From the NCBI RefSeq assembly GCF_900312975.1, contig NZ_LT990039.1, positions 1,488,001 to 1,552,000 of the forward strand: DNA of 64,000 bases, given 5' to 3'. The notes below the pieces were generated by a model. It searched no databases. It was not told where the DNA came from and saw nothing but the letters and a program-made list of their open reading frames with translations. How positions within the stretch are numbered: the first letter of the stretch is position 1; every line of letters starts with the position of its first letter. The DNA is from Massilistercora timonensis (GTDB lineage Bacteria > Bacillota > Clostridia > Lachnospirales > Lachnospiraceae). The position numbers were made by a program, and so were the translations under genes. Positions 1 to 7,232 of this stretch are shown here, one piece after another.

Positions 1-1026
1 CTGGTTCCGCCTAACTATGGGCTATATGAAAAGTGCTCCAAGGCATTTATGGATATCCTGCGCCAGTATTCTCCAACCGTAGAGCAATACTCGATAGACG
101 AAGCCTTTGTGGATATGACAGGTACGGAAGGACTCTGGGGCGATGCGGTGACGGCAGCATATAGGATGAAAGATCAAATCCGGGATACGCTGGGATTTAC
201 CGTCAATATCGGGATCTCGGAGAACAAGCTGTTGGCCAAGATGGCATCAGATTTCCAGAAGCCAGACCGGGTGCATACGCTGTGGCATAATGAGATTGAA
301 GATAAAATGTGGCCGCTTCCGGTGAGTGAGCTGTTTTTTGTCGGGCGGGCGACTGCAAAAAAGCTGTTTAACCTGGGGATCCATACCATAGGGGAACTGG
401 CCCATGCGGACCCGCATCTGCTGAAAGTCCATCTGAAAAAGCACGGGGAGGTCATCTGGGCGTTTGCCAATGGGATGGATGTATCCGTGGTGCAGTCTGA
501 AGCCCCGGCCAATAAAGGATACGGGAACTCCACCACCATTGCCTTTGATGTAACGGATGCGTCCACTGCGAAGCTGGTGTTGTTGGCGTTGGCGGAGACG
601 GTGGGAACCAGACTGCGGGCAGCCAAGGTGCGGGCGGAAGTGATCGCTGTGGGAATCAAATCTCATGACCTGCGTTATGCCAGCCACCAGATGACGCTGC
701 GGAACACTACGAACATTACCATTGAGATCCATCGCTGTGCCTGCCAGCTTTTTGACCAATTATGGGATGGGACAGCCATCCGGCATCTGGGGATCCACAC
801 CAGCCGGGTAAAGGACGGTTTTAATATGCGCCAGCTTGATATGTTTGATACAACGGACTATGAAAAGTTGGAGAAAATGGATGCTGCGGTGGACCGGATC
901 CGTGGACGGTATGGGATTGACTCGGTGAAGCGGGCGGCATTTGTGGGAAGTCCTATTGACCACATGAGCGGGGGCATCTCAAGGGAAAAAAGGACTGTTG
1001 ATTATAAGAAAGTCAGGGTAAACTAG
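1..1026 (+). CDS. Y-family DNA polymerase (UmuC/ImpB-like), 5' truncated by window edge
   Basis: Lesion-bypass DNA polymerase of the UmuC/DinB superfamily, which copies past damaged template bases. The reading frame is open from base 1, so the start lies outside the window. The palm-domain motif YSIDEAFVDMTG (about residues 29-40 of the visible part) contains the catalytic D-E pair. It is followed by NIGISENKLLAKMAS, also typical of the family, then a little-finger region ending in a basic tail. The gene is followed closely by a small unknown gene and an SRAP gene, so this looks like a DNA-damage cluster. Family assignment is firm; the exact subgroup (UmuC-like rather than Pol IV) is inferred. 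Confidence 0.93.
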   Translation: MVPPNYGLYEKCSKAFMDILRQYSPTVEQYSIDEAFVDMTGTEGLWGDAVTAAYRMKDQIRDTLGFTVNIGISENKLLAKMASDFQKPDRVHTLWHNEIEDKMWPLPVSELFFVGRATAKKLFNLGIHTIGELAHADPHLLKVHLKKHGEVIWAFANGMDVSVVQSEAPANKGYGNSTTIAFDVTDASTAKLVLLALAETVGTRLRAAKVRAEVIAVGIKSHDLRYASHQMTLRNTTNITIEIHRCACQLFDQLWDGTAIRHLGIHTSRVKDGFNMRQLDMFDTTDYEKLEKMDAAVDRIRGRYGIDSVKRAAFVGSPIDHMSGGISREKRTVDYKKVRVN

Positions 1027-1038
1027 AGGTGAAGAAGT

Positions 1039-1356
1039 ATGAGTATGGGGATAGGTACAAATACACAGAATCCCGATGAAGGGGAGCTGAAAAGGGATTT
1101 AGAAAAGATTGCCTGCGGTGTCTGGTTTACAAGCACCGGATCCGTCATGCCCAAATTGGTCAAGTACCAGGATGATGAAGGTCTGCTTCATACGATCAGT
1201 CAGATCCATGTACTGACACAGGAAAAGAAATACTACTGCGGCATCCCCATCCAGGAATACCGGTGCAGTACAGTTCTGGGAAATCAAGAGTATCTATTCC
1301 GGCTTTATTATTATCTGGAAGAAAATTGCTGGAAGATCAGTTGGGAAGGAATATAA
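1039..1356 (+). CDS. Small hypothetical protein next to Y-family polymerase
   Basis: A 105-residue soluble protein starting 12 bases after the polymerase stop, with AGAGGTGAAG as ribosome site, so probably in the same transcript. No signal peptide or membrane segment is seen. It has a compact, aromatic-rich C-terminal half (YYYLEENCWKISW). I do not recognise a family. Its tight position between a bypass polymerase and an SRAP protein suggests an accessory role in damage tolerance, which is inference only. Confidence 0.7.
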   Translation: MSMGIGTNTQNPDEGELKRDLEKIACGVWFTSTGSVMPKLVKYQDDEGLLHTISQIHVLTQEKKYYCGIPIQEYRCSTVLGNQEYLFRLYYYLEENCWKISWEGI

Positions 1357-1383
1357 GCCTGCAGGCGAAAGGAGAAAAAACCG

Positions 1384-1968
1384 ATGTGTGGACGATATTA
1401 TGTGGATGATGAGACTGCCAGGGAAATTGAGAAGCTGGTGCGGGATCTGGATAGGAAACTGCAGATAGAGCGCTCCGGGGATGTCTTCCCTTCGCAAAAC
1501 GCTATGATCCTAAAAGGCGAGGAAAATCATCTGGCTGCAGAACAGATGAAATGGGGCTTTCCAGGGTTCGAGAAAGGAAAGCTGCTGATCAATGCAAGGG
1601 CAGAGAGTGCCATGGAGCGCAGAACCTTCCAGGACAGTGTGCAGCACAGGCGCTGCATCATTCCGGCTAAAGGCTTTTATGAGTGGAACAAAAGCAAGGA
1701 GAAATTTTCATACGAGCGGAAGGACGCACCGGTTCTTTTCATGGCAGGGTGCTATAACTGGTATGAGGATCAGGAAAGGTTTATCATTCTGACAACGGAA
1801 GCAAACCCTTCCGTGGCGCCGGTCCATAACCGGATGCCGCTGATCCTGGAGCCGGAGGAACTGAAAGACTGGGTGCTGGATGACGGGGCGACAGAGCATT
1901 TGCTGCATAAGACACCGGTGCTGTTAGAGGCACACGCAGAGTATGAGCAGATGAGATTATTTGAATAA
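1384..1968 (+). CDS. SOS-response-associated peptidase family protein (SRAP, YedK/HMCES-like)
   Basis: SRAP-domain protein that covalently caps abasic sites in single-stranded DNA and so protects them. The protein starts MCGRYYV, giving the catalytic Cys2 exposed after Met removal. The conserved motifs are present: INARAES (Asn and Glu of the active site), CIIPAKGFYEW, and VHNRMPLIL carrying the active-site His. Its 194 residues fit the family. The ribosome site GAAAGGAG precedes the ATG. It follows a bypass polymerase, consistent with a DNA-damage cassette. Confidence 0.93.
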   Translation: MCGRYYVDDETAREIEKLVRDLDRKLQIERSGDVFPSQNAMILKGEENHLAAEQMKWGFPGFEKGKLLINARAESAMERRTFQDSVQHRRCIIPAKGFYEWNKSKEKFSYERKDAPVLFMAGCYNWYEDQERFIILTTEANPSVAPVHNRMPLILEPEELKDWVLDDGATEHLLHKTPVLLEAHAEYEQMRLFE

Positions 1969-1996
1969 GGTTGACGTGGTGTTAATAGTAAGAATT

Positions 1997-2005
1997 TGGT
2001 ATAAT
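1997..2005 (+). promoter_or_regulatory. Extended -10 promoter for yjdF leader
   Basis: TGGTATAAT is a perfect -10 hexamer (2000-2005) with the TGn extension. No good -35 lies at 17 bp; TTGACG is 23 bp upstream. Transcription would start near 2012 and give a leader of about 200 nucleotides containing the riboswitch. Confidence 0.6.
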
Positions 2006-2029
2006 TGAGATATCAACAAACGCTGAATT

Positions 2030-2205
2030 TGACGAATTAAGATAATCGTGCCATGTGGCTTGATTATAAATGCAAAGATAAAAACGCAATGTACATCAGA
2101 AATGTACTAGAGCTGGTAGGTAGCCCAGCCGTCCTATATTATATAGGGTAAGTAACCTGCCCCTCCGGGTTGTCCATTCTTTGTTCAACAATTATTTTAG
2201 GAGGG
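2030..2205 (+). promoter_or_regulatory. Putative yjdF (azaaromatic-sensing) riboswitch
   Basis: A roughly 170-nt structured leader directly upstream of a yjdF homologue. Visible helices are ATAATC/GATTAT enclosing GCC/GGC, GTACAT/ATGTAC, GCTGG/CCAGC around TAGGTAG, CCTATAT/ATATAGG, and AACC/GGTT. CCCTCC at 2161-2166 is exactly complementary to the Shine-Dalgarno GGAGGG at 2200-2205, so the expression platform can hide the ribosome site. The yjdF RNA motif is known to sit upstream of yjdF and to bind azaaromatic compounds. Identification rests on gene context and structure, not on a covariance-model search. Confidence 0.7.
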
Positions 2206-2211
2206 ATTCTT

Positions 2212-2628
2212 ATGGACAGAGTAAGTGGAAAGCTGACAGTATATTTTGAAGAACCATTTTGGGTAGGAGTATTTGAACGTATCGAAAGTGGTAAATTATC
2301 TGTGGCAAAAGTAACTTTTGGTGCAGAACCAAAAGATTACGAGGTGCATGAATATATTCAAAAATACTATTCCAGTTTGAAATTTAGTCCGGCTGTTGAT
2401 GCTGTTGTAAAGGATATAAGAAGAAATCCGAAAAGGATGAAGCGTGAAGCGAAAAAGCAGATGCAGGAAACAGGCATTGGGACAAAATCGCAACAGGCAT
2501 TGAAATTACAACAGGAGCAGAACAAGCAGGAGCGTAAAGTGAGAAGCCGCAAGAAAAGAGAAGCGGACGAACTGCGAATGTTTGAACTAAAACAGCAAAA
2601 GAAAAGAGAAAAGCATAAGGGACATTAA
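2212..2628 (+). CDS. yjdF: YjdF family protein (DUF2992)
   Basis: 138 residues. The N-terminal half (KLTVYFEEPFWVGVFE, then TFGAEPKDYEV) matches the Bacillus YjdF family. The C-terminal half is a very basic Lys/Arg/Gln-rich helix (RNPKRMKREAKKQM onward) ending KREKHKGH. The family's biochemical function is unknown; its riboswitch control suggests a response to aromatic N-heterocycles. I chose the ATG at 2212 because GGAGGG lies 6 bases upstream; an earlier in-frame ATG at 2170 would sit inside the riboswitch. Confidence 0.88.
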   Translation: MDRVSGKLTVYFEEPFWVGVFERIESGKLSVAKVTFGAEPKDYEVHEYIQKYYSSLKFSPAVDAVVKDIRRNPKRMKREAKKQMQETGIGTKSQQALKLQQEQNKQERKVRSRKKREADELRMFELKQQKKREKHKGH

Positions 2629-2645
2629 AGTCCCTTGGGCTTTTT
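2625..2645 (+). terminator. Intrinsic terminator after yjdF
   Basis: Hairpin AAAGTCCC-TT-GGGCTTT running into TTTTTC, overlapping the yjdF stop codon. It separates yjdF from the following cassette. Confidence 0.65.
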
Positions 2646-2647
2646 CT

Positions 2648-2679
2648 CAAATCCTAAGTTGTAGAGCAGAAAATTGGAA
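2648..2679 (+). repeat. Intergenic 32-bp direct repeat, copy 1
   Basis: 29 of 32 bases match the copy at 3181-3212 (core TAAGTTGTAGAGCAG). It lies about 20 bases upstream of the 2701 start. The repeat sits only in spacers, not in coding sequence. Confidence 0.8.
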
Positions 2680-2700
2680 GTTGTAGAGGAGATTGCATAT

Positions 2701-3177
2701 ATGCTTTTTGAAATTGGTCAGTATCGTCTGGATATTGATGTTCCAAAAACGAGACAATTCTATGAGACTGCTGATGTGGTCAGCAAATCTTGTTCGTGTG
2801 ATGGTTGCCTAAATTTCGAGAGAGCAGTTTCTAAACTTCCACCAGTAATTATATCGTTCTTTACCAATCTAGGTGTTGACATAAGGAAGGCATGCGAGTG
2901 CTATGTAAATTATGCAGACGATGATGGAACACTGCTATACGGTGGATTTTATCATGTTTGTGGTATTTTGCTAGATGGAACAAGTGCTTGGAAGAAAATG
3001 AATGAAAATACTTCTTATTGGGATAAAGAAGCTTCATTTCCCGTTTCTTCTGATTTTTTTATTTCTTTTCAAAAAGATATTGCACTGTTAGAGAAAGGAT
3101 TTCCATTGCCTGTTATCCAGCTTGAATTTTCCGCAAGGATTCCTTGGGTATTGGAAAAGGCAAACCCTTATCAATAA
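2701..3177 (+). CDS. Hypothetical protein with Cys-rich CSCDGC motif
   Basis: About 158 residues if started at ATG 2701, which has GAGGAG eight bases upstream; a TTG at 2674 is possible but lacks a site. A cluster SCSCDGCLNF near residues 29-38 could bind a metal. The rest looks globular and soluble. I do not recognise the family. It is AT-rich and sits in a small array with 3229-3573, each gene preceded by the same 32-bp spacer. An immunity- or cassette-type role is possible but unproven. Confidence 0.65.
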   Translation: MLFEIGQYRLDIDVPKTRQFYETADVVSKSCSCDGCLNFERAVSKLPPVIISFFTNLGVDIRKACECYVNYADDDGTLLYGGFYHVCGILLDGTSAWKKMNENTSYWDKEASFPVSSDFFISFQKDIALLEKGFPLPVIQLEFSARIPWVLEKANPYQ

Positions 3178-3180
3178 TGA

Positions 3181-3212
3181 CAAATCTTAAGTTGTAGAGC
3201 AGATAGTTGGAA
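3181..3212 (+). repeat. Intergenic 32-bp direct repeat, copy 2
   Basis: Second copy of the spacer seen at 2648-2679, 29 of 32 bases identical, ending 16 bases before the ATG of the next gene. Confidence 0.8.
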
Positions 3213-3228
3213 TATTTCGGAGAAGTAT

Positions 3229-3573
3229 ATGGACAAGAAACAATTGAAACGAGCAGTGGGGGTTATAATCCCACTTGCTGTCCTTATAATCGGTATAAGC
3301 TATAACAGCTATATTAAGATGCACACTTTCACCCTTTCTGGTGACGAGAGAGTGAAAAGCGAACAGATACAGCCTGTTACCGGAAGAGTAAAAGTTACTG
3401 GTACTACTGATACCGATGTCGTATTTACGGATATTGAAAGCGGAGAAACTTATTTAATAGGTTACATTACTTCTGGAACAGGCAGTACAATTAAACTTGA
3501 AAGAGGAAAATGGTACAGGGTTGAAGGTATTGGAGAACTTACGGTGAGGCCAGTAAATGTTCGTATTGAATGA
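3229..3573 (+). CDS. Hypothetical membrane-anchored protein
   Basis: 114 residues with a basic N-terminus, one membrane segment at about residues 10-27 (VGVIIPLAVLIIGISYNSY), then an extracellular, beta-rich domain of about 85 residues. CGGAGAAG precedes the ATG. There is no lipobox, so it is probably an uncleaved anchor. Family not recognised. It shares its upstream spacer with the gene before it. Confidence 0.65.
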   Translation: MDKKQLKRAVGVIIPLAVLIIGISYNSYIKMHTFTLSGDERVKSEQIQPVTGRVKVTGTTDTDVVFTDIESGETYLIGYITSGTGSTIKLERGKWYRVEGIGELTVRPVNVRIE

Positions 3574-3626
3574 CAACTCCTAATCCGTTTTTGACCGCCA
3601 TATTTATTACATAAATTTAATCAAAC

Positions 3627-3654
3627 GTAAAAAGAGCCGTCCATAAGACGGCTC
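3627..3654 (-). terminator. Intrinsic terminator of the SSB-MoxR backbone operon
   Basis: GAGCCGTC (3634-3641), loop CATAA, GACGGCTC (3647-3654). Read on the minus strand it runs into TTTTTACG, so it terminates the leftward operon ending at 3703. Confidence 0.8.
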
Positions 3655-3702
3655 GATGTCATTTAGTCCAGTTAGGCTTATCAGTTGGAACTGATAGAAA
3701 TC

Positions 3703-4002
3703 TCAAACAGAGGGAGTCGGCTGTTCTTCGGGAACCTTCAGCTCCAGTTCCGCAATCTGCCATTCCATCCAGTCTCCATGTACAACAGCAGTAGCAGACC
3801 AGCCTTCCAGAAAGCTGTATTCCCGGTCAGAATCTTCTTGCTCTACCCCGTCCAGGGCGTCTTCATAGGCTGCTTTCATTGCTGCGTACACTTCCTCATA
3901 ATCGGTACTGACGATGGAATCTGTCAGACCGTCCGTATACCCGTGCAAAACATAAATCTTTATCGGTGTATTTTCTTGCGTATTCTTGCAGACATTTGTC
4001 AT
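3703..4002 (-). CDS. Hypothetical ICE backbone protein (99 aa)
   Basis: Last gene of the leftward operon. It is a small, acidic, soluble protein. Its start overlaps the stop of the preceding gene by one base, so translation is coupled. GAAAAGGAGG lies just upstream. No family recognised. Confidence 0.7.
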   Translation of the reverse strand: MTNVCKNTQENTPIKIYVLHGYTDGLTDSIVSTDYEEVYAAMKAAYEDALDGVEQEDSDREYSFLEGWSATAVVHGDWMEWQIAELELKVPEEQPTPSV

Positions 4003-4541
4003 CAGGCGGCCTCCTTTTCACGTCCGGGCCAGGTAATATGGCACTCACATTCGGTCAGCTCCGGATCGTGCTCTAAAGCCCCATAAACTGCCTCCCGCTC
4101 TTCGGCGGAATCATATTCCTTGTCCAGTTTAATGACTTCTGCCTGAATAAAGGGAGCGTTTGTATACGAGGCGGTAACAATGCCGTCCTCCATGACCAGC
4201 ACCACACGGGGCGCCGGTTCTGTATGCAGGAGCAGTTCGCCGTTTAGAATCTGTTTCTCGATTGCATCGATCACGTTCTCCATCGTAACATGATAGGAAA
4301 CATTGCTGTCCTCCAGTTTCTCATACAGTTCATAGGCTGTACACAGGATATCTGTCTCATGTTCCAGTGTCTGATAAGGAAGGTTACAAAGTCCGATCCT
4401 GTCTTGTCGCCGGTCTTCGCATTGCCCGATAAAATCTTGGAAAAAGCAATGCTTTTTGTAGATTTCATGCGCTTCCCGTATTTGCGGAAAAGTTAGTGCA
4501 AAAGCGAGTTCTTCTGGTGTTTCATTTCTTTCTAATATCAT
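4002..4541 (-). CDS. Hypothetical ICE backbone protein
   Basis: About 179 residues starting MILERNETPEEL at 4541, preceded by AAGGAGAACAATAGTT. A longer in-frame extension has no site and is antisense-like. It is acidic, soluble and mostly helical in the N-terminal half. It ends with a charged tail (GREKEAA) overlapping the next gene. Family not recognised. Confidence 0.72.
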   Translation of the reverse strand: MILERNETPEELAFALTFPQIREAHEIYKKHCFFQDFIGQCEDRRQDRIGLCNLPYQTLEHETDILCTAYELYEKLEDSNVSYHVTMENVIDAIEKQILNGELLLHTEPAPRVVLVMEDGIVTASYTNAPFIQAEVIKLDKEYDSAEEREAVYGALEHDPELTECECHITWPGREKEAA

Positions 4542-4543
4542 AA

Positions 4544-5113
4544 CTATTGTTCTCCTTTCTGAAGGAGGGCTGCGCCTGGCAGCACAGCATCCTCCTGTTT
4601 CCTGTAAATCAGTAATGTTCCCCGCAGATCCAGCGGCTGGTCTATCCATCCCCCGTCCTGGTAGATCTGTCTGGTCAGGGTATTATAGATGACCGGCGTT
4701 TTTTCGATATCCGCAAGGTCAGCCACCAGACAGGTTTCCCGGTCAATATAGGGCCAGAGTGCCGCTTCGATCTCTTCCCGCAGCTTCAGTGCCATCCGGT
4801 GGATCTTCGACACGTCATAGTCTCTGGTCAGGCTTTTTCCAATCTCCTTTGGAATTCGGGAGCGGTCAATGGCAGCCTGTACCACAGCTGTCTGTTCATC
4901 CAGAGAAAAATTCGGATTGATCAGAAGGTGGTGGCAGGCGACCAGAAGGACAAATTCCTGGACGCTTTCCCGGATCTGCGCCTTCAGCTCCTCATAAGGA
5001 ATACGGTATACGCTCTTTAAAGTTTCCAGAGGAACCCGTTCCCGGTTGAGCTTTAGGGTGGAGAGCAGCTTTTGCAGGCTACTCCCCCGTTCATAAATAT
5101 CAGTCAAGCGCAC
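4544..5113 (-). CDS. Hypothetical ICE backbone protein
   Basis: 189 residues with a GTG start at 5113 overlapping the end of the upstream gene by ten bases, preceded by GAGGTGAT. The protein is rich in amphipathic helices with many charged residues. No signal or membrane segment is seen and no family recognised. Tight packing between neighbours argues for a genuine operon member. Confidence 0.72.
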   Translation of the reverse strand: MRLTDIYERGSSLQKLLSTLKLNRERVPLETLKSVYRIPYEELKAQIRESVQEFVLLVACHHLLINPNFSLDEQTAVVQAAIDRSRIPKEIGKSLTRDYDVSKIHRMALKLREEIEAALWPYIDRETCLVADLADIEKTPVIYNTLTRQIYQDGGWIDQPLDLRGTLLIYRKQEDAVLPGAALLQKGEQ

Positions 5114-5352
5114 ATCACCTCAATCTCTGCCGGACGGCGAGCATAGGTCAAATAGTAAACGGTGTTTTCAGTTTCAAATACGACGCCGTCCTGCGATACC
5201 TCCAGGATCTGCTGGACCAGGGAAGTAGACAGGGACCGGGAGCCTGTTAGGATCCAGGCCCGCTCATGCAGACGCAGGGGCAGGCTGAGAGTGGCGGTCA
5301 GATGGATCTGTGTCTTTTTTACTGGCATAGCCGTGATTTTTTCATTCGTCAT
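5104..5352 (-). CDS. Small hypothetical protein
   Basis: 82 residues from ATG 5352 (MTNEKITAMPVKKTQ). It looks like a small beta-rich domain ending RPAEIEVMCA. It lies seven bases downstream of the sigma-like gene and overlaps the following gene, so all are co-transcribed. Family not recognised. Confidence 0.65.
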   Translation of the reverse strand: MTNEKITAMPVKKTQIHLTATLSLPLRLHERAWILTGSRSLSTSLVQQILEVSQDGVVFETENTVYYLTYARRPAEIEVMCA

Positions 5353-5359
5353 AAAAGAG

Positions 5360-5896
5360 TCACACCTCCATTCCATCCAGACTCCGTACTTTTCTGCGGA
5401 GGCGGTAGAACCGGCCGTGTACCCCGTGGGATGTAATATTACAGATCTCGGCAATTTCGTGGTAGGTGTAGCCGTCCGCCTGCAGATGGACCACCTGGCG
5501 CTCCTTCGGCGTCAGATAAGCCAGAAGCGCCAGCAGGCGGTTCCGGTCATCCATTGCCTCTGCCAGACGTTCCTGCCGGACAGGAAGGAAAACGTCCAGT
5601 TCAGCGGTATCTTCCTGATACTCCTCCAGATAAGCCCGGCGCATGGGCCGGTTCTGTTTTTTCCATTCCGTTGCCAGTGCATCCCGCATGGCGATGCGGG
5701 CGATGGTGGAGAAGCGGTACTGCTGAAGTTCCGGTTTCTCCAGATAATCCTGTACGGCTTTCAGATAGCCAAAGACAGCGGTATCGTAGTAATCCTCGAT
5801 ATTCAGGTGGCGTCCGTTCAGATACTGATAGATAAAATCATGGTGCTTCTCTGCGAAAATTCTCTGTTCTTCTGTTAATGGGTGCAATGCTTTCAT
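5360..5896 (-). CDS. Element-encoded sigma-70-like factor
   Basis: 178 residues. The N-terminal region carries a sigma region 2-like stretch (YYDTAVFGYLKAVQDYL, then FSTIARIAMRDALATEWKKQNRP). The C-terminal region is an HTH of the region 4 type (LTPKERQVVHLQADGYTYHEIAEICNI). It probably directs RNA polymerase to element promoters or acts as a related regulator. ATG 5896 is preferred over 5902 because AAAGGACG then has proper spacing. A second sigma-like gene lies at 24065-24640. Confidence 0.8.
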   Translation of the reverse strand: MKALHPLTEEQRIFAEKHHDFIYQYLNGRHLNIEDYYDTAVFGYLKAVQDYLEKPELQQYRFSTIARIAMRDALATEWKKQNRPMRRAYLEEYQEDTAELDVFLPVRQERLAEAMDDRNRLLALLAYLTPKERQVVHLQADGYTYHEIAEICNITSHGVHGRFYRLRRKVRSLDGMEV

Positions 5897-5911
5897 AATC
5901 ATTCGTCCTTT

Positions 5912-6439
5912 CTATTCATTCGGTTTGTATTTCCGGGTAATCATGTTTGCTATCAGGCGTGTGCAGTTACACTCGGCGCCCGATAAGCACCGTCCTGGCT
6001 CCGGGATCAGCAATAGCGCTGCTTTTTTAGAGGCCAGAGCTAAAGTGATCGGAAACAGTGCGGCAACCTTCCGGGAGCAGTCGGGAACTGGCGGGCAGAG
6101 GCCCAATTGAGAAAACATTTCTTTGCTCTCTTCGATAAAAGAGCGCAGTTCCTCTGTGATCTGTGCGCCTTCTGGCAGATAGCAGCCTTTGGATGCCAGG
6201 ATGCAGTCAGTGCTGCTGATGGCAAGCCCGCATCGGATGTTCTTATAGAGAGGCTCCAGGAAATCCCGAAGTTCTTTGGAACCGGTATTCCGGGGCGTAC
6301 ACTTCCGGATGCGGATGGTTGTCCCGTCCGTGGCAATCTCCAGGGTGCTGCCGCTGCGGATGCCTGTTTCTTTGCGGATATCCGCAGGGATGATGATGCG
6401 CCCCTGGGTATCCATGTTTCGTATCACGGCAATACTCAT
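5912..6439 (-). CDS. AbrB/SpoVT-like transcription regulator
   Basis: 175 residues. The N-terminal 50 form an AbrB/MazE swapped-hairpin DNA-binding domain (MDTQGRIIIPADIRKETGI, then GSTLEIATDGTTIRI). The C-terminal part resembles the GAF-like sensor domain of SpoVT-type regulators. I take ATG 6439 (MSIAVIRNMD), with AAAGGACGG upstream; the open frame extends further up but without similarity or ribosome site. It lies next to the sigma-like gene, so together they form a regulatory unit. Confidence 0.88.
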   Translation of the reverse strand: MSIAVIRNMDTQGRIIIPADIRKETGIRSGSTLEIATDGTTIRIRKCTPRNTGSKELRDFLEPLYKNIRCGLAISSTDCILASKGCYLPEGAQITEELRSFIEESKEMFSQLGLCPPVPDCSRKVAALFPITLALASKKAALLLIPEPGRCLSGAECNCTRLIANMITRKYKPNE

Positions 6440-6522
6440 AAAAACCGTCCTTTCTTTTACGCCGGAACAGAAAAAGAAGCGGTGCTTCCGCTTCCTTTCC
6501 TGCATGGTTGTATCGTATGTTT

Positions 6523-7209
6523 CTATGCTGCGTATGGGTAAGGCTGCCGCTGCATCTGCTGGCGCTGGGCCTGCTGATTTGCGAGCATCTCTTTCCCGTT
6601 TGAGATCAGCGGCGGGGCAATGCAGCGCTCCCACTCGGTCACATACGCATCCACCCTTTTTAAGAGCTGGTAGAGGTCCATGTCCGTGAGCAGGATAAAG
6701 GCCGATTTTTCCATCTGGAAGCTGCCGGACTGCATATAGGAGCCGCCATTGCGATTCTGTACTTTGATCCCCCTTCCGTTTATGATCTGGATCCGCCACG
6801 GGTTCTTCATTTCCCTGCCGTCGGATGCCCGAGCGTGCCTGGAAATGGAAAACTGCTGTGCGGTGGAGTACCCGTACTGATCGGGTTCCCCAAAGATCTT
6901 GCTGATACTCCATTCAAATTCCTGAAAGCCTGCGGTAAGGCGGGTGAGGAAAAACTGCACCTGCTCCGGGCTTAAATGGAACCGGGTGATGATATTGCGT
7001 TCCCCGGTGCCGTTGGAATAATCCTGGATAGATACGCCGATGAGGGAGTGAACCTTATGGTTGTTCTCTGAGAACTCTCCCTTGGCGTGTATCTGTGCAT
7101 AGCTGCCAGGCAAAGCGGCCCGCAGCCGGTCATGAAAAGAAATCAGTTTTTTGTCATTCTGGACTTTACAGATCTGATCTGATGCCAGGTTCTGATAAGA
7201 CTGGCTCAT
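6523..7209 (-). CDS. Hypothetical ICE backbone protein with C-terminal Gln-rich tail
   Basis: 228 residues, soluble. It has a central beta-rich region (GVSIQDYSNG, then ERNIITRFHLSPEQVQFFL) and a low-complexity tail (QQAQRQQMQRQPYPYAA). The RBS GAAAGAAGGG precedes ATG 7209. Between this gene and the next lie 83 bases with nothing notable. Position next to the MoxR/VWA pair suggests a partner, but no family is recognised. Confidence 0.72.
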   Translation of the reverse strand: MSQSYQNLASDQICKVQNDKKLISFHDRLRAALPGSYAQIHAKGEFSENNHKVHSLIGVSIQDYSNGTGERNIITRFHLSPEQVQFFLTRLTAGFQEFEWSISKIFGEPDQYGYSTAQQFSISRHARASDGREMKNPWRIQIINGRGIKVQNRNGGSYMQSGSFQMEKSAFILLTDMDLYQLLKRVDAYVTEWERCIAPPLISNGKEMLANQQAQRQQMQRQPYPYAA

Positions 7210-7232
7210 AAGTTATCCCTTCTTTCTATGAT

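Noticed and set aside
5162-5878. 238-codon open frame antisense to the sigma-like gene
   Set aside because: The opposite strand has clear sigma motifs and operon packing; this frame has neither.
6440-6913. N-terminal extension of the AbrB-like gene
   Set aside because: The extension overlaps the neighbouring gene in another frame and has no similarity; the AbrB domain starts right at ATG 6439.
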